In this document: piece after piece, positions 5,725-12,492 of the stretch | How positions within the stretch are numbered: the first letter of the stretch is position 1 | Layout of the letters: every line of letters begins with the position of its first letter | Assembly (NCBI GenBank): GCA_045589355.1 | Contig: JAZNOW010000039.1 | Coordinates: 1 to 12,638, forward strand | DNA: 12,638 nt | Source: RUG563 sp045589355 | GTDB taxonomy: Bacteria; Bacillota; Clostridia; Christensenellales; Aristaeellaceae | Direction: 5' to 3' | Program-made: the position numbers and the translations under genes | Notes under the pieces: model-generated | What the model was told of the DNA's origin: nothing | The model's database searches: none | What the model saw: the letters and a program-made list of their open reading frames with translations, nothing else

Positions 5725-8109
5725 TTAATCCACCGTCTGGCCGGTGAGGGCCTTCCAGGCGTTGCGGATGGTGTTCTGGTTGGTTACGCCATAGTTGGGG
5801 TCGTTCTTTTTGCATTCGTCCATATCCCGCAGGAAATGGATGCACAGGTGGCCGCCGAAACCGTTGGCCGTAATGCTGCCGTACAGGTGGGGCCGGTTAT
5901 GCATGGAGGCCAGGGTCCACCGGCCGTCGGGCAATTGCACGTAGACGGGGTGGCAGGTCCAGCTGCCGGCACCGAAGGAGCGGTTCATGATCTGGGTATC
6001 CCGCCAGGTGGCCGGCTGGCTGTCTGCATGGCGGCCCAGGGAGTAGAGCTTGATGTTCCAGGAAAGGGAAGTGGCGGGATCGAAGATCACAACGGTCTGG
6101 CCGGATTTGATGGTGGGCTTGATATCGTCAAACCAGTGCAGCAACTGCACCTGGCTGACAGCGGGGCCCACGGCCATGCCGGCGTCTGCTTCCAGTTCGG
6201 TAACGGGCGTGGAAGAATCCTTGGCGCTGCTGCCGTAGAGCACCTGCTGGGTGAGGGCGTCGGCAATGCCGGAGATCACCAGCCCGTTGCGCTGCTGGAA
6301 GGCTACCACGGCGTCATGGGTTTTCACGTCATATTCGCCGGTTGCTTTCACGTTGTAGCCCAGCTCCTTCAGCCGGTTCTGCAGGGCAGTGACGGCGCCG
6401 GACTGGTTATCGATGCGCAGGGTTTTATAGGTGAGGGGCGCGTCGTTGGCTCCCCGGGCGTTGGAACTGTTCAGGATGGCAAAGGTCTGTTCCCCGGCCA
6501 GGCCGTCGGCGGTGAGGCTGTTCTGGTTCTGGAAGGCCTTCACGGCGGCGATGGTGGTGGAATCATAGGTGCCGGTCACGTTGACGGTGTATTGCAGTTC
6601 CTTCAGCCGCTCCTGCACCCAGCGCACGTCTTCGCCGTACATGCCGCTTTTCAGCGTGCGGGTGTAGGTGGAAGGATCGTCTTCTTCTTCCGTGGCGTTG
6701 GAGCCGCTGCCGGTGGGCAGCTGCACGGTGGGGGGCTGGGTGGCGCTGGAAGACAGGATGGTGATGAACTTGGTCATCACATAGCCCTCCTGGCCGCTAT
6801 AGATCACCTTGCACCAGGTGCTGCCTTTTTCCAGCAGGTCCAGGGCGGAGGTGTTGGGAATCTGCAGCAGGACGGTGGCCCCGGTGGATGCGCTTTCCCG
6901 CAGGTTCAGGGTGCCGCCGGTGGTGGATACGATGGCCTTGCCGATCACATTGGCGGAGGAGGAAGGCTTCTGCGTGGGGGCAGGTGTGGCGGTGGCCGTG
7001 GGGGCGGAGGAGGACATGATGGTGATGAACTTGGTCATCACATAGCCTTCCCGGCCCTGGTACGATACTTTGCACCAGGTGCTGCCCTTTTCCAGCAGCT
7101 GCAAGACGGCCGTGTTGGGCAGGCGCATGATCACGGTGCCGTCCGGTTTTTCACGGAAATTGAGGGTGCCGCCGGTGGTGGACACGATGGCCACGCCGAT
7201 GGAAGGGGTAGAAACGGACGGCTGGGGCGTGGCGGTGGGCGTCTGCACAGGCGGTTGGGTGGCCTGTGTACCGGTGGAAAGGAAGGTGAGGTAGCGGGTC
7301 ATCACATAGCCGGTGCGGCCGGCATAGGAGACGGTGCACCATTCGCTGCCCCGGGTGATCACGGTAAGAAGCGTGTTGTTGGGGATGGTGGTGATCACGG
7401 TGGCGCTGCTGTTGGCCCTTTCACGGAAATTGAGGCTGCCGCCGGTGGTGCTTACCCGGGCGGTGATGCTGCCGGAAAGCACGGGCACCGTGGCCGAAGG
7501 GGCCATGGTGGGAGCCGGGGTGGGGGCCTGAGTGGCCGCCGGCTGATTGGCCAGGGAATAAAGCAGGGAAAGGGTCTGGTTGCCGGCCACGCCGTCCACC
7601 TTCAGGCCGTACTGCTTCTGGAACGCACGGACGGCGGCATAGGTGCCGGAGCCGAAATTGCCGTCGGCAGTGAGGGGATAGCCCAGCTTGGTCAGCGCCC
7701 GCTGCATTTCGGCCACCTGGCTGTTTTTATCCCCCCGCTGCAGCTTCTGATACGTGCCGCCGGAATGGGAAGGGGCCTGGGTGGGGGAGGAAACGGGGGC
7801 TTTGGTGGGGGCAGGGGTGGCGGCATTTGTGGCGGTGAGGGAATAAAGCAGTTTCAGCGTCTGGTTGCCGGCCACGCCGTCCACGGTGAGGCCGTGGGTT
7901 TTCTGGAAATCCTTCACGGCGGCTTTTGTGCCGGTGCCGAACTTGCCGTCTTCCTTCAGGTTATAGCCCAATAAGTTCAGGGCTTTTTGCATGGCGGTTA
8001 CTTCGCTGCCCGATACGCCCTGGTATAATTTGGTGTAGGCAAGGGCGCTTGTGCAGCAAGTAAGAAAGACCAGCACAAGGCATAATAACCGAATCAGCTT
8101 CTGTTTCAA
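5725..8109 (-). CDS. Secreted PG-binding/SH3b protein with putative L,D-transpeptidase-like C-terminal domain
   Basis: This 794-residue exported protein has a signal peptide (residues 1-24, cleavage after ALA). Two peptidoglycan-binding type 1 domains follow (about 26-91 and 119-186), then three bacterial SH3 domains (216-276, 306-364, 391-451), two more PG-binding domains (481-548, 559-627) and a C-terminal domain (649-794). Linkers rich in Thr, Pro, Ala and Gln separate the modules. The last domain has SMHNRPHLYG (His737, His741) and GGHLCIHF (His754, Cys756); the 15-residue His741-Cys756 spacing recalls the H-x(14-17)-SHGC active site of YkuD L,D-transpeptidases, but the motif is altered, so activity is inferred. 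The protein should sit in the cell wall. The start is TTG 8109, set by an AGGAGG site 8 bases before it. No ATG in frame offers a better start. Confidence 0.88.
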   Translation of the reverse strand: MKQKLIRLLCLVLVFLTCCTSALAYTKLYQGVSGSEVTAMQKALNLLGYNLKEDGKFGTGTKAAVKDFQKTHGLTVDGVAGNQTLKLLYSLTATNAATPAPTKAPVSSPTQAPSHSGGTYQKLQRGDKNSQVAEMQRALTKLGYPLTADGNFGSGTYAAVRAFQKQYGLKVDGVAGNQTLSLLYSLANQPAATQAPTPAPTMAPSATVPVLSGSITARVSTTGGSLNFRERANSSATVITTIPNNTLLTVITRGSEWCTVSYAGRTGYVMTRYLTFLSTGTQATQPPVQTPTATPQPSVSTPSIGVAIVSTTGGTLNFREKPDGTVIMRLPNTAVLQLLEKGSTWCKVSYQGREGYVMTKFITIMSSSAPTATATPAPTQKPSSSANVIGKAIVSTTGGTLNLRESASTGATVLLQIPNTSALDLLEKGSTWCKVIYSGQEGYVMTKFITILSSSATQPPTVQLPTGSGSNATEEEDDPSTYTRTLKSGMYGEDVRWVQERLKELQYTVNVTGTYDSTTIAAVKAFQNQNSLTADGLAGEQTFAILNSSNARGANDAPLTYKTLRIDNQSGAVTALQNRLKELGYNVKATGEYDVKTHDAVVAFQQRNGLVISGIADALTQQVLYGSSAKDSSTPVTELEADAGMAVGPAVSQVQLLHWFDDIKPTIKSGQTVVIFDPATSLSWNIKLYSLGRHADSQPATWRDTQIMNRSFGAGSWTCHPVYVQLPDGRWTLASMHNRPHLYGSITANGFGGHLCIHFLRDMDECKKNDPNYGVTNQNTIRNAWKALTGQTVD
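6757..7464 (-). repeat. Three tandem SH3b-coding units
   Basis: Three in-gene repeats encode SH3 domains at 7282-7464, 7018-7194 and 6757-6939. All start with VSTTGG(S/T)LN(F/L)RE and end near GYVMT(K/R). The second and third share long stretches almost unchanged at DNA level, including the first 30 bases of each unit read on the plus strand (from 6757 and from 7018). This points to a fairly recent internal duplication; the first unit (residues 216-276) is more diverged. Confidence 0.85.
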
Positions 8110-8117
8110 GGGTGCGT

Positions 8118-8123
8118 CCTCCT
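8118..8123 (-). promoter_or_regulatory. Ribosome binding site fixing the TTG start at 8109
   Basis: On the minus strand AGGAGG lies 8 bases before TTG 8109, directly ahead of the signal peptide codons (MKQKLIRLL). This full-strength site is the reason for accepting a TTG start. Confidence 0.85.
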
Positions 8124-8145
8124 GTAATTACAAGAATACAGATAC

Positions 8146-8174
8146 AGTATAGCATAGTATAACAAAAATGTAAA
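8146..8174 (-). promoter_or_regulatory. Sigma-A promoter of the wall-protein gene
   Basis: Read on the minus strand, -35 is TTTACA (8174-8169) and -10 is TATACT (8151-8146) with a 17-base spacer. A second TATACT (8161-8156) lies inside the spacer. The start of the message would be near 8139, about 30 bases before the TTG codon. Confidence 0.82.
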
Positions 8175-8179
8175 CAAAG

Positions 8180-8196
8180 ATTACAAAAATATTACG
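8180..8196 (-). promoter_or_regulatory. Candidate WalR-like direct-repeat box
   Basis: On the minus strand CGTAAT (8196-8191) and TGTAAT (8185-8180) are separated by five bases. The known WalR (YycF) box is TGTWAH-N5-TGTWAH; this site differs at one base. It ends 5 bases upstream of the -35 element of a cell-wall protein gene, a typical activator position. WalR controls wall-remodelling enzymes in Firmicutes, so the target fits. The surrounding region is AT-rich, so a chance match is possible. Confidence 0.45.
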
Positions 8197-8223
8197 GTAA
8201 CAAAATGAGGAAGAAACATTCTC

Positions 8224-8252
8224 TTGCCTGTCCGGAAGGAACATGGTACAAT
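8224..8252 (+). promoter_or_regulatory. Sigma-A promoter of the lipase-like gene
   Basis: TTGCCT (8224-8229) and TACAAT (8247-8252) are 17 bases apart. Transcription would begin near 8259, giving a leader of about 25 bases that contains the AGGAGG ribosome binding site. This excludes in-frame start codons upstream of 8259. Confidence 0.8.
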
Positions 8253-8270
8253 ATACACCTGTGCAATGAA

Positions 8271-8276
8271 AGGAGG
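8271..8276 (+). promoter_or_regulatory. Ribosome binding site fixing ATG 8284
   Basis: AGGAGG lies 7 bases before ATG 8284. The longer open frame reaches back to 8224, inside the promoter, so 8284 is the start. Confidence 0.88.
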
Positions 8277-8283
8277 CGAAGGG

Positions 8284-9750
8284 ATGAGCGAAAAAGTGCA
8301 GCTGGGCGATATTGGCCGGCTGATGCAGCCCATGCAGGTGATAAACGGTGTGCAAACGCCCCTGTTCAGCAGGCAGGGCGCGCTTTTGTCGCTGGAACTG
8401 GCATCCCTAGCCTATACGCTGGATATGGAGCCCTGGCGCAATGCCGGCTGGCAGGATGTATCCTATCATGTGGAAAACAAGCTGCTGACGGGGGAGGAAG
8501 CCAACGGCGGCGACGGCAGCCGGATGGGCGGCCTGTTCAGCGAATACCGCCAGTTCATGGCCCGGATGAAAGCCAAAAGCACCAACCTGGTCAATCAGGT
8601 GCTGGGCACCATGCGCCAGCGGGAAGAAAGCGATACCTGCAAGGCGGTGGTGATGGCGCGCAGATACACCCAGGGGCGCTACCTGATCGCCATCGGCTTC
8701 ATGGGCACCGGCAAGCGGCTGTACGACTGGATTGCCAATTTCCGCATTGCCAGCGAGGAAGGGCTGCACAAAGGCTGCCTGCAACTGACGCGCTGCTTTG
8801 AGGAAAACCTGAACGCTATTTTGTTCCGGCGGACGGCGGAAGAGCTGGGGCTGGAAAAACTGACCCTTCTTGATATACTGAAAGAGTGCGAAAGGCCGGA
8901 CAGCCGGTTCAAAATCTGGCTGGCAGGCCACAGCCAGGGCGGCGCCGTGATGCAGATTTTTGCATGGCGGGCCATTCAGCGGGGGCTTTTAAGGAAGAAC
9001 CTGATCGGCTACAGCTTTGCATCTCCCAGTGTGATGTACGGCGAAAACCGGGCGGATGCCCATTCCGTGCCCCTGTTCCATTTGCTGAACCGGGATGATC
9101 TTGTGTGTCGGCTGGGGGCTAATGTGCACATCGGCCGCTGCCTGTGTTATCATCCCACGGACGCCATGCGGGCAGCCTGTTATGGCCCTGCCTGGCAGGA
9201 AACGCCTTTCCGGAAGGCCTTGGCGCTGCTGCGCCGTATCCGGAACAACCAGGATGCGCTGCTTTTCCTGATGGCCATGCTCCGGGCGCTGGCCATGCTC
9301 AATGATGATGAAACGCTGCAGGCGGTATCGGCCATTTTGTTTAAACTGATGCCGGAAAAAATCACGGCGGCCATCGGCGGCAAGATGGACGACGGGCTCC
9401 GGTTTTTGCGCCGGTATGTGGAGCGTATTTATTATGCCGCAAACGGCAAACGATATTTGCCCCAGGCTCAGATAAAGTGCCTGCAGCAGCGGATTTTCCT
9501 TTCCATGCAGGAAATGGGGGCGCGGCGGTTTGTGAAATACCTTTTGCAGGCCATGGGCATTCCCCACCGGATGCGCAGGAAGGCGGCGTATGGAACGGTG
9601 ATGCCGGCGTATGCGTACATGGTGGAAAAGGATATGGAAAACGTGCAGGATGTGATCACCCTGCGCCACCCCGCCGCCAGAAAGCAGGACAGGGAAACCC
9701 TGCGGAAGGGTAGACGCAGGGCATACGGCCGCTTTGGACGGCGCATTTGA
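8284..9750 (+). CDS. Class 3 lipase-like alpha/beta hydrolase
   Basis: This 488-residue protein resembles class 3 lipases, serine esterases of the alpha/beta-hydrolase fold. The nucleophile elbow is AGHSQGGA with Ser217. Upstream, YLIAIGFMGTGKRLYDWIANFRI fits the strand and oxyanion region (usually a FRGT-D-W pattern). Downstream, LLNRDDLVCRLG (Asp271 or Asp272) and NVHIGR (His282) or CYHPTD (His290) could complete the triad. There is no signal peptide or clear membrane segment in the catalytic half, so the enzyme seems cytoplasmic. Residues after about 300 form an Ala/Leu/Arg-rich helical extension of unknown role that ends in a very basic tail (RKGRRRAYGRFGRRI). It has its own promoter and is divergent from the wall-protein gene. 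The substrate is unknown; lipid, wall-linked ester or storage polymer are all possible. Confidence 0.75.
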   Translation: MSEKVQLGDIGRLMQPMQVINGVQTPLFSRQGALLSLELASLAYTLDMEPWRNAGWQDVSYHVENKLLTGEEANGGDGSRMGGLFSEYRQFMARMKAKSTNLVNQVLGTMRQREESDTCKAVVMARRYTQGRYLIAIGFMGTGKRLYDWIANFRIASEEGLHKGCLQLTRCFEENLNAILFRRTAEELGLEKLTLLDILKECERPDSRFKIWLAGHSQGGAVMQIFAWRAIQRGLLRKNLIGYSFASPSVMYGENRADAHSVPLFHLLNRDDLVCRLGANVHIGRCLCYHPTDAMRAACYGPAWQETPFRKALALLRRIRNNQDALLFLMAMLRALAMLNDDETLQAVSAILFKLMPEKITAAIGGKMDDGLRFLRRYVERIYYAANGKRYLPQAQIKCLQQRIFLSMQEMGARRFVKYLLQAMGIPHRMRRKAAYGTVMPAYAYMVEKDMENVQDVITLRHPAARKQDRETLRKGRRRAYGRFGRRI

Positions 9751-9758
9751 AGGAAATA

Positions 9759-9787
9759 TTGACCGGGATAGGAGAATGTGCTATACT
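9759..9787 (+). promoter_or_regulatory. Sigma-A promoter of the DEAD-box helicase gene
   Basis: TTGACC (9759-9764) and TATACT (9782-9787) are 17 bases apart. The -35 begins only 8 bases after the stop of the lipase-like gene, and no terminator lies between, so some read-through from upstream is likely. The start site near 9794 gives a leader of about 47 bases and excludes the GTG at 9778 as a start. Confidence 0.85.
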
Positions 9788-9840
9788 GCCAAAGATGTGC
9801 GTTTTTCAGCCGATTTGGAACCAAGAAAGGAAATTTTGTT

Positions 9841-11022
9841 TTGAAACCCGAAGAAAAAATGACAGGCTTTGAGGGCCTGGATCTTTCCAAAGAAATTATG
9901 CAGGCGGTTTCCGCCATGGGCTTTACCAGCATCACCCCGGTGCAGGAAAAGACCATCCCCATCATGATGGAAGGCCACGACGTGATCGCCATTGCTCCCA
10001 CCGGCACGGGAAAAACCTGCGCGTTTGGCATTCCCATGCTGGAATACATTTCCCTCACCGATAACCGCATTCAGGAACTGGTGTTGGCCCCTACAAGAGA
10101 ACTGGCGGTGCAGATCGGGGAAGAATTGCAGAAGCTGGCCAAGTTTATTCCCGAAGTGCGGATTGCTGTTTTGTATGGCGGCCAGCCCATTGTGAAGCAG
10201 CTGAACCAATTGAAGCGCAAGCCCCAGATCGTGGTGGCCACCCCCGGCCGCATGCTGGATCATATGCAGCGGGGCAATGTGCGGCTGAACGCTGTGCATA
10301 CGCTGGTATTGGACGAAGCGGACGAAATGCTGAAAATGGGCTTTGTGAAGGATGTGTGCAAGATCATCGAAGCGGTGCCCACCACCCGCCAGTTCGTTAT
10401 GTTCTCCGCCACCACCAACCAGGACGTGCTGACGATCAGCTGGAAATATCAGCATGACCCGGTGGAAATCACCGTGGAAGCAACAAAAGAAAACAAGCCC
10501 AAAATCGCCCAGTACGTGATTCCCACCACAAGGGAAGAAAAGTACGAGCATCTTTTGTACCTTTTGGACGCCGATGTGTACGGCCGGATGATGATTTTTG
10601 CCAATACCAAGGATATGGCAAGACGACTCAGTGAGCGGCTGAACAAGGCCGGGTATGAAACCGAAGCATTGCACGGCGATATTCCCCAGGGCAAGCGCAA
10701 CCAGGTGATGCTGGGGTTCAAAAAGGGCCGTTTCCCCATTCTGGTGTGCACGGACGTGGCCGCCCGGGGCATTGACGTGGACGACGTGGAAGCTGTCATC
10801 AATTACGATTTGCCCAACGAAAACGAATACTATGTTCACCGCATCGGGCGCACCGGCCGGGCAAGAAAACATGGCGTGGCCTTCACCCTGCTCACCTTCA
10901 CCGAATCCGTCCGGCTGGACGAAATCTGCAAGTATACCGAAAGCCGCCCGGATTACCTGAAGTTTGACGACATGGGCGTTTTGCGGAACGAAGAAAAAGA
11001 AGCGTTTTTCGAAAATATTTGA
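9841..11022 (+). CDS. DEAD-box ATP-dependent RNA helicase (core only)
   Basis: This 393-residue protein carries the full DEAD-box motif series. These are a Q-motif region (GFTSITPVQEKTIP), motif I APTGTGKT (Lys58), Ia PTRELAVQI, Ib TPGRML, II DEAD (158-161), III SAT, V TDVAARGIDV and VI HRIGRTGR (from His333). Such proteins unwind short RNA duplexes during ribosome assembly, RNA decay or cold adaptation. It ends soon after the second RecA-like domain and lacks the basic or RNA-binding C-terminal tail found in CshA, DbpA or DeaD, so it is a minimal helicase and no specific name is safe. The start is TTG 9841, with AAAGGA (9826-9831) upstream; ATG 9859 (MTGFEGL) is a possible alternative with a weaker ribosome binding site. 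Its transcript ends in two successive hairpins. Confidence 0.93.
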   Translation: MKPEEKMTGFEGLDLSKEIMQAVSAMGFTSITPVQEKTIPIMMEGHDVIAIAPTGTGKTCAFGIPMLEYISLTDNRIQELVLAPTRELAVQIGEELQKLAKFIPEVRIAVLYGGQPIVKQLNQLKRKPQIVVATPGRMLDHMQRGNVRLNAVHTLVLDEADEMLKMGFVKDVCKIIEAVPTTRQFVMFSATTNQDVLTISWKYQHDPVEITVEATKENKPKIAQYVIPTTREEKYEHLLYLLDADVYGRMMIFANTKDMARRLSERLNKAGYETEALHGDIPQGKRNQVMLGFKKGRFPILVCTDVAARGIDVDDVEAVINYDLPNENEYYVHRIGRTGRARKHGVAFTLLTFTESVRLDEICKYTESRPDYLKFDDMGVLRNEEKEAFFENI

Positions 11023-11028
11023 TGGGAA

Positions 11029-11072
11029 CTTTTCGGGAGAATGCTTTGGAGACCAAAGCACCCTCCCGAAAG
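11029..11072 (+). other. Long two-part hairpin after the helicase gene
   Basis: An inner 8-bp stem (TGCTTTGG 11042-11049 with CCAAAGCA 11053-11060, loop AGA) is continued by an outer 9-bp stem (11031-11039 with 11063-11071), with a 2x2 internal loop (AA/CC) between them. It begins 7 bases after the helicase stop and has no T-run, so it is not a simple terminator. It may be a 3'-end stabilising or processing structure, or a fossil of another palindromic repeat. Confidence 0.7.
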
Positions 11073-11091
11073 CCGAAGATTGGGAAATGAA

Positions 11092-11124
11092 AAAACCGCT
11101 GTTGCGATTTGCAGCAGCGGTTTT
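11092..11124. terminator. Bidirectional intrinsic terminator
   Basis: A 14-bp stem (11092-11105 with 11111-11124, one wobble) closes on GATTT. On the minus strand the stem passes into six T residues, ending the small membrane-protein gene 6 bases after its stop. On the plus strand it has TTTTGTATTT and should end the helicase transcript. Confidence 0.88.
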
Positions 11125-11130
11125 GTATTT

Positions 11131-11271
11131 CTATTGGCCCAGTTTTCCAATCAGCCAAAGCAGACCCAGGAGAAGGGCGAGCCAAAGAACGATTTTTGTG
11201 AAGCATCCGGACTCCGTTTCGGAAGAGTCTGAGGTGCTTTGAAAGGCGTGGAAATCGTCCGGATCTGGCAT
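11131..11271 (-). CDS. Small single-pass membrane protein, 46 residues
   Basis: This short gene encodes a 46-residue protein I do not recognise. It has an acidic, Ser-rich N-terminal part (MPDPDDFHAFQSTSDSSETE), one Cys (residue 23), a Lys at 26 and a single hydrophobic helix IVLWLALLLGLLWLIG (27-42), ending in KLGQ. The negative head and the basic Lys26 before the helix leave the topology open. Support for a real gene: a strong GAGGTGA ribosome binding site (11283-11277), an ATG at the right distance, and an intrinsic terminator 6 bases after the TAG with its best T-run on this strand. The site overlaps a palindrome CCTCGGAGG (11280-11288) that could hide it in a hairpin. No clear promoter is visible; it may be read from uxuA, 142 bases upstream on the same strand. 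Function unknown. Confidence 0.7.
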   Translation of the reverse strand: MPDPDDFHAFQSTSDSSETESGCFTKIVLWLALLLGLLWLIGKLGQ

Positions 11272-11337
11272 AGTGCTCACCTCGGAGGATGCTTTATCGT
11301 TTCACGGAGAAACACACAGTGGATATTCAAAGAGAAA

Positions 11338-11401
11338 TCTTCCGAATTGGTTTTGGGGAGAGCGAGAGGGGGGGATTTTGACTCAAAATCCCCCTCTCGC
11401 A
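11338..11401 (-). repeat. Dispersed palindromic repeat, copy 2
   Basis: This is the inverted counterpart of 4510-4573, also 64 bp. On the minus strand it reads TGCGAGAGGGGGATTTTGAG, then the complementary arm with two extra C, a 13-base linker and the same 13-base tail CCAATTCGGAAGA (11350-11338). The stem extends by a further G-C and C-G pair compared with copy 1. It starts 12 bases after the uxuA stop, in the same orientation relative to uxuA as copy 1 has to araD. It lies between uxuA and the small membrane-protein gene. Confidence 0.85.
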
Positions 11402-11413
11402 AAATATAAGTAC

Positions 11414-12475
11414 TTATTTCTTGCTGATGGCTTCCCACAGGCCGGAGAGGTAGCAGGCGCCAAGGGCACGGTCGTAGAGGCCGTAGCCGGGCATGGCCAC
11501 TTCGTCCCAGATCATGCGGCCATGGTCGGGCCGGATGGGGCCGTCAAAGCCGGTATCGTGGAGGGCCTTCATGATGCCGTAGATGTCCAAAGAACCCAGT
11601 TCCGTGGGATGGGGCGCTTCGTCGAACTTGCCGGGGGCCAGATGATTTACATTGCGCACGTGGGCGAAGTGGATGCGGCCCTTGAAGGCATGGATCATGT
11701 CGATGATATCGTTGTTGGGGTTGGAACCCAAGGAACCGGTGCACAGCGTCAGGCCGTTTTCCATGTCCGGTACGGCGTTTAGCATGCGCTGGATCTTTTC
11801 CTTGCCGGTGATGATGCGGGGCAGGTTGAACACGGGCCAGGCCGGGTCATCGGGGTGGATGGCCATGCGGATATCGTACTTTTTGCAGGTGGGCATGATG
11901 GCCTTGAGGAAATAGACAAGGTTCTGGAACAGCTTTTCTTCGTCCACATCCTTGTACATTTCAAAAAGCTCTTTCACCCGGGCCATGCGTTCGGGTTCCC
12001 AGCCGGGCAGGACAAAACCGTCGGCCTTTTCTTCCATGCTGGAGAGCATGTTTTCCACGTTGATCTTGTCCACCAGTTCCTGATCGTAGGACAGGCAGGT
12101 GCTGCCGTCGGCCAGAGGCTTTTTCAGGTCGGACCGGGTCCAGTCGAAAACGGGCATGAAGTTGTAGCACACCATGTGGATATCTTCTTCGCCCAGGCGG
12201 GTGAGGGTTTCGATGTAGTTTTCGATGTACTGATCCCGGCTGGGCAGGCCCACCTTGATATCATCGTGAATGTTGACGCTTTCGATGCCGGACAGCTTCA
12301 GGCCGTGGTTTTCCACGTCTTCCTTCACTTCCCGGATGCGTTCTTTTTTCCACACTTCGCCGGGGGTGGTATCGTAGAGGGTGGTGATGACGCCTTTCAC
12401 CATGGGGATCTGACGGATTTTCTGCAGGGATACGCTGTCAAAGCCTTTGCCGTACCAGCGGAGGGTCATATCCAT
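11414..12475 (-). CDS. uxuA: Mannonate dehydratase
   Basis: This 353-residue protein is UxuA, the enzyme that dehydrates D-mannonate to 2-keto-3-deoxy-D-gluconate in D-glucuronate breakdown. It is a TIM-barrel metalloenzyme of the cytoplasm. Family hallmarks are MTLRWYGKG at the N-terminus, YNFMPVFDWTRSDL (104-117), MAIHPDDPAWP, LTLCTGSLGSNPNNDI, HFAHVRNV and RPDHGRMIWDE. His207, Cys245, His272 and Asp317 correspond to the metal ligands known from UxuA structures. Length is normal for Gram-positive homologues. The start is ATG 12475 (MDMTLRWYG), with AAGAAGG 8 bases before it; a longer frame to ATG 12514 runs back over the end of the upstream gene and adds 13 residues atypical of the family. 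It follows an unidentified gene by 17 bases, so it is part of an operon extending beyond the window. Confidence 0.96.
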   Translation of the reverse strand: MDMTLRWYGKGFDSVSLQKIRQIPMVKGVITTLYDTTPGEVWKKERIREVKEDVENHGLKLSGIESVNIHDDIKVGLPSRDQYIENYIETLTRLGEEDIHMVCYNFMPVFDWTRSDLKKPLADGSTCLSYDQELVDKINVENMLSSMEEKADGFVLPGWEPERMARVKELFEMYKDVDEEKLFQNLVYFLKAIMPTCKKYDIRMAIHPDDPAWPVFNLPRIITGKEKIQRMLNAVPDMENGLTLCTGSLGSNPNNDIIDMIHAFKGRIHFAHVRNVNHLAPGKFDEAPHPTELGSLDIYGIMKALHDTGFDGPIRPDHGRMIWDEVAMPGYGLYDRALGACYLSGLWEAISKK

Positions 12476-12492
12476 AGGGGATACCTTCTTTC

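Noticed and set aside
8224..8283. Longer N-terminus for the lipase-like protein
   Set aside because: The extra codons lie over the promoter and leader, and the AGGAGG site directs translation to ATG 8284.
9778..9840. GTG start at 9778 for the helicase
   Set aside because: It falls between the -35 and -10 elements of the helicase promoter, so it would not be in the message from that promoter; TTG 9841 has a ribosome binding site.
11273..11782. Plus-strand open frame across the repeat and the end of uxuA, and the shared peptide GILTQNPPLA with the mirror frame of the ara region
   Set aside because: The shared peptide is only translation of the palindromic repeat; most of this frame is the complement of uxuA.
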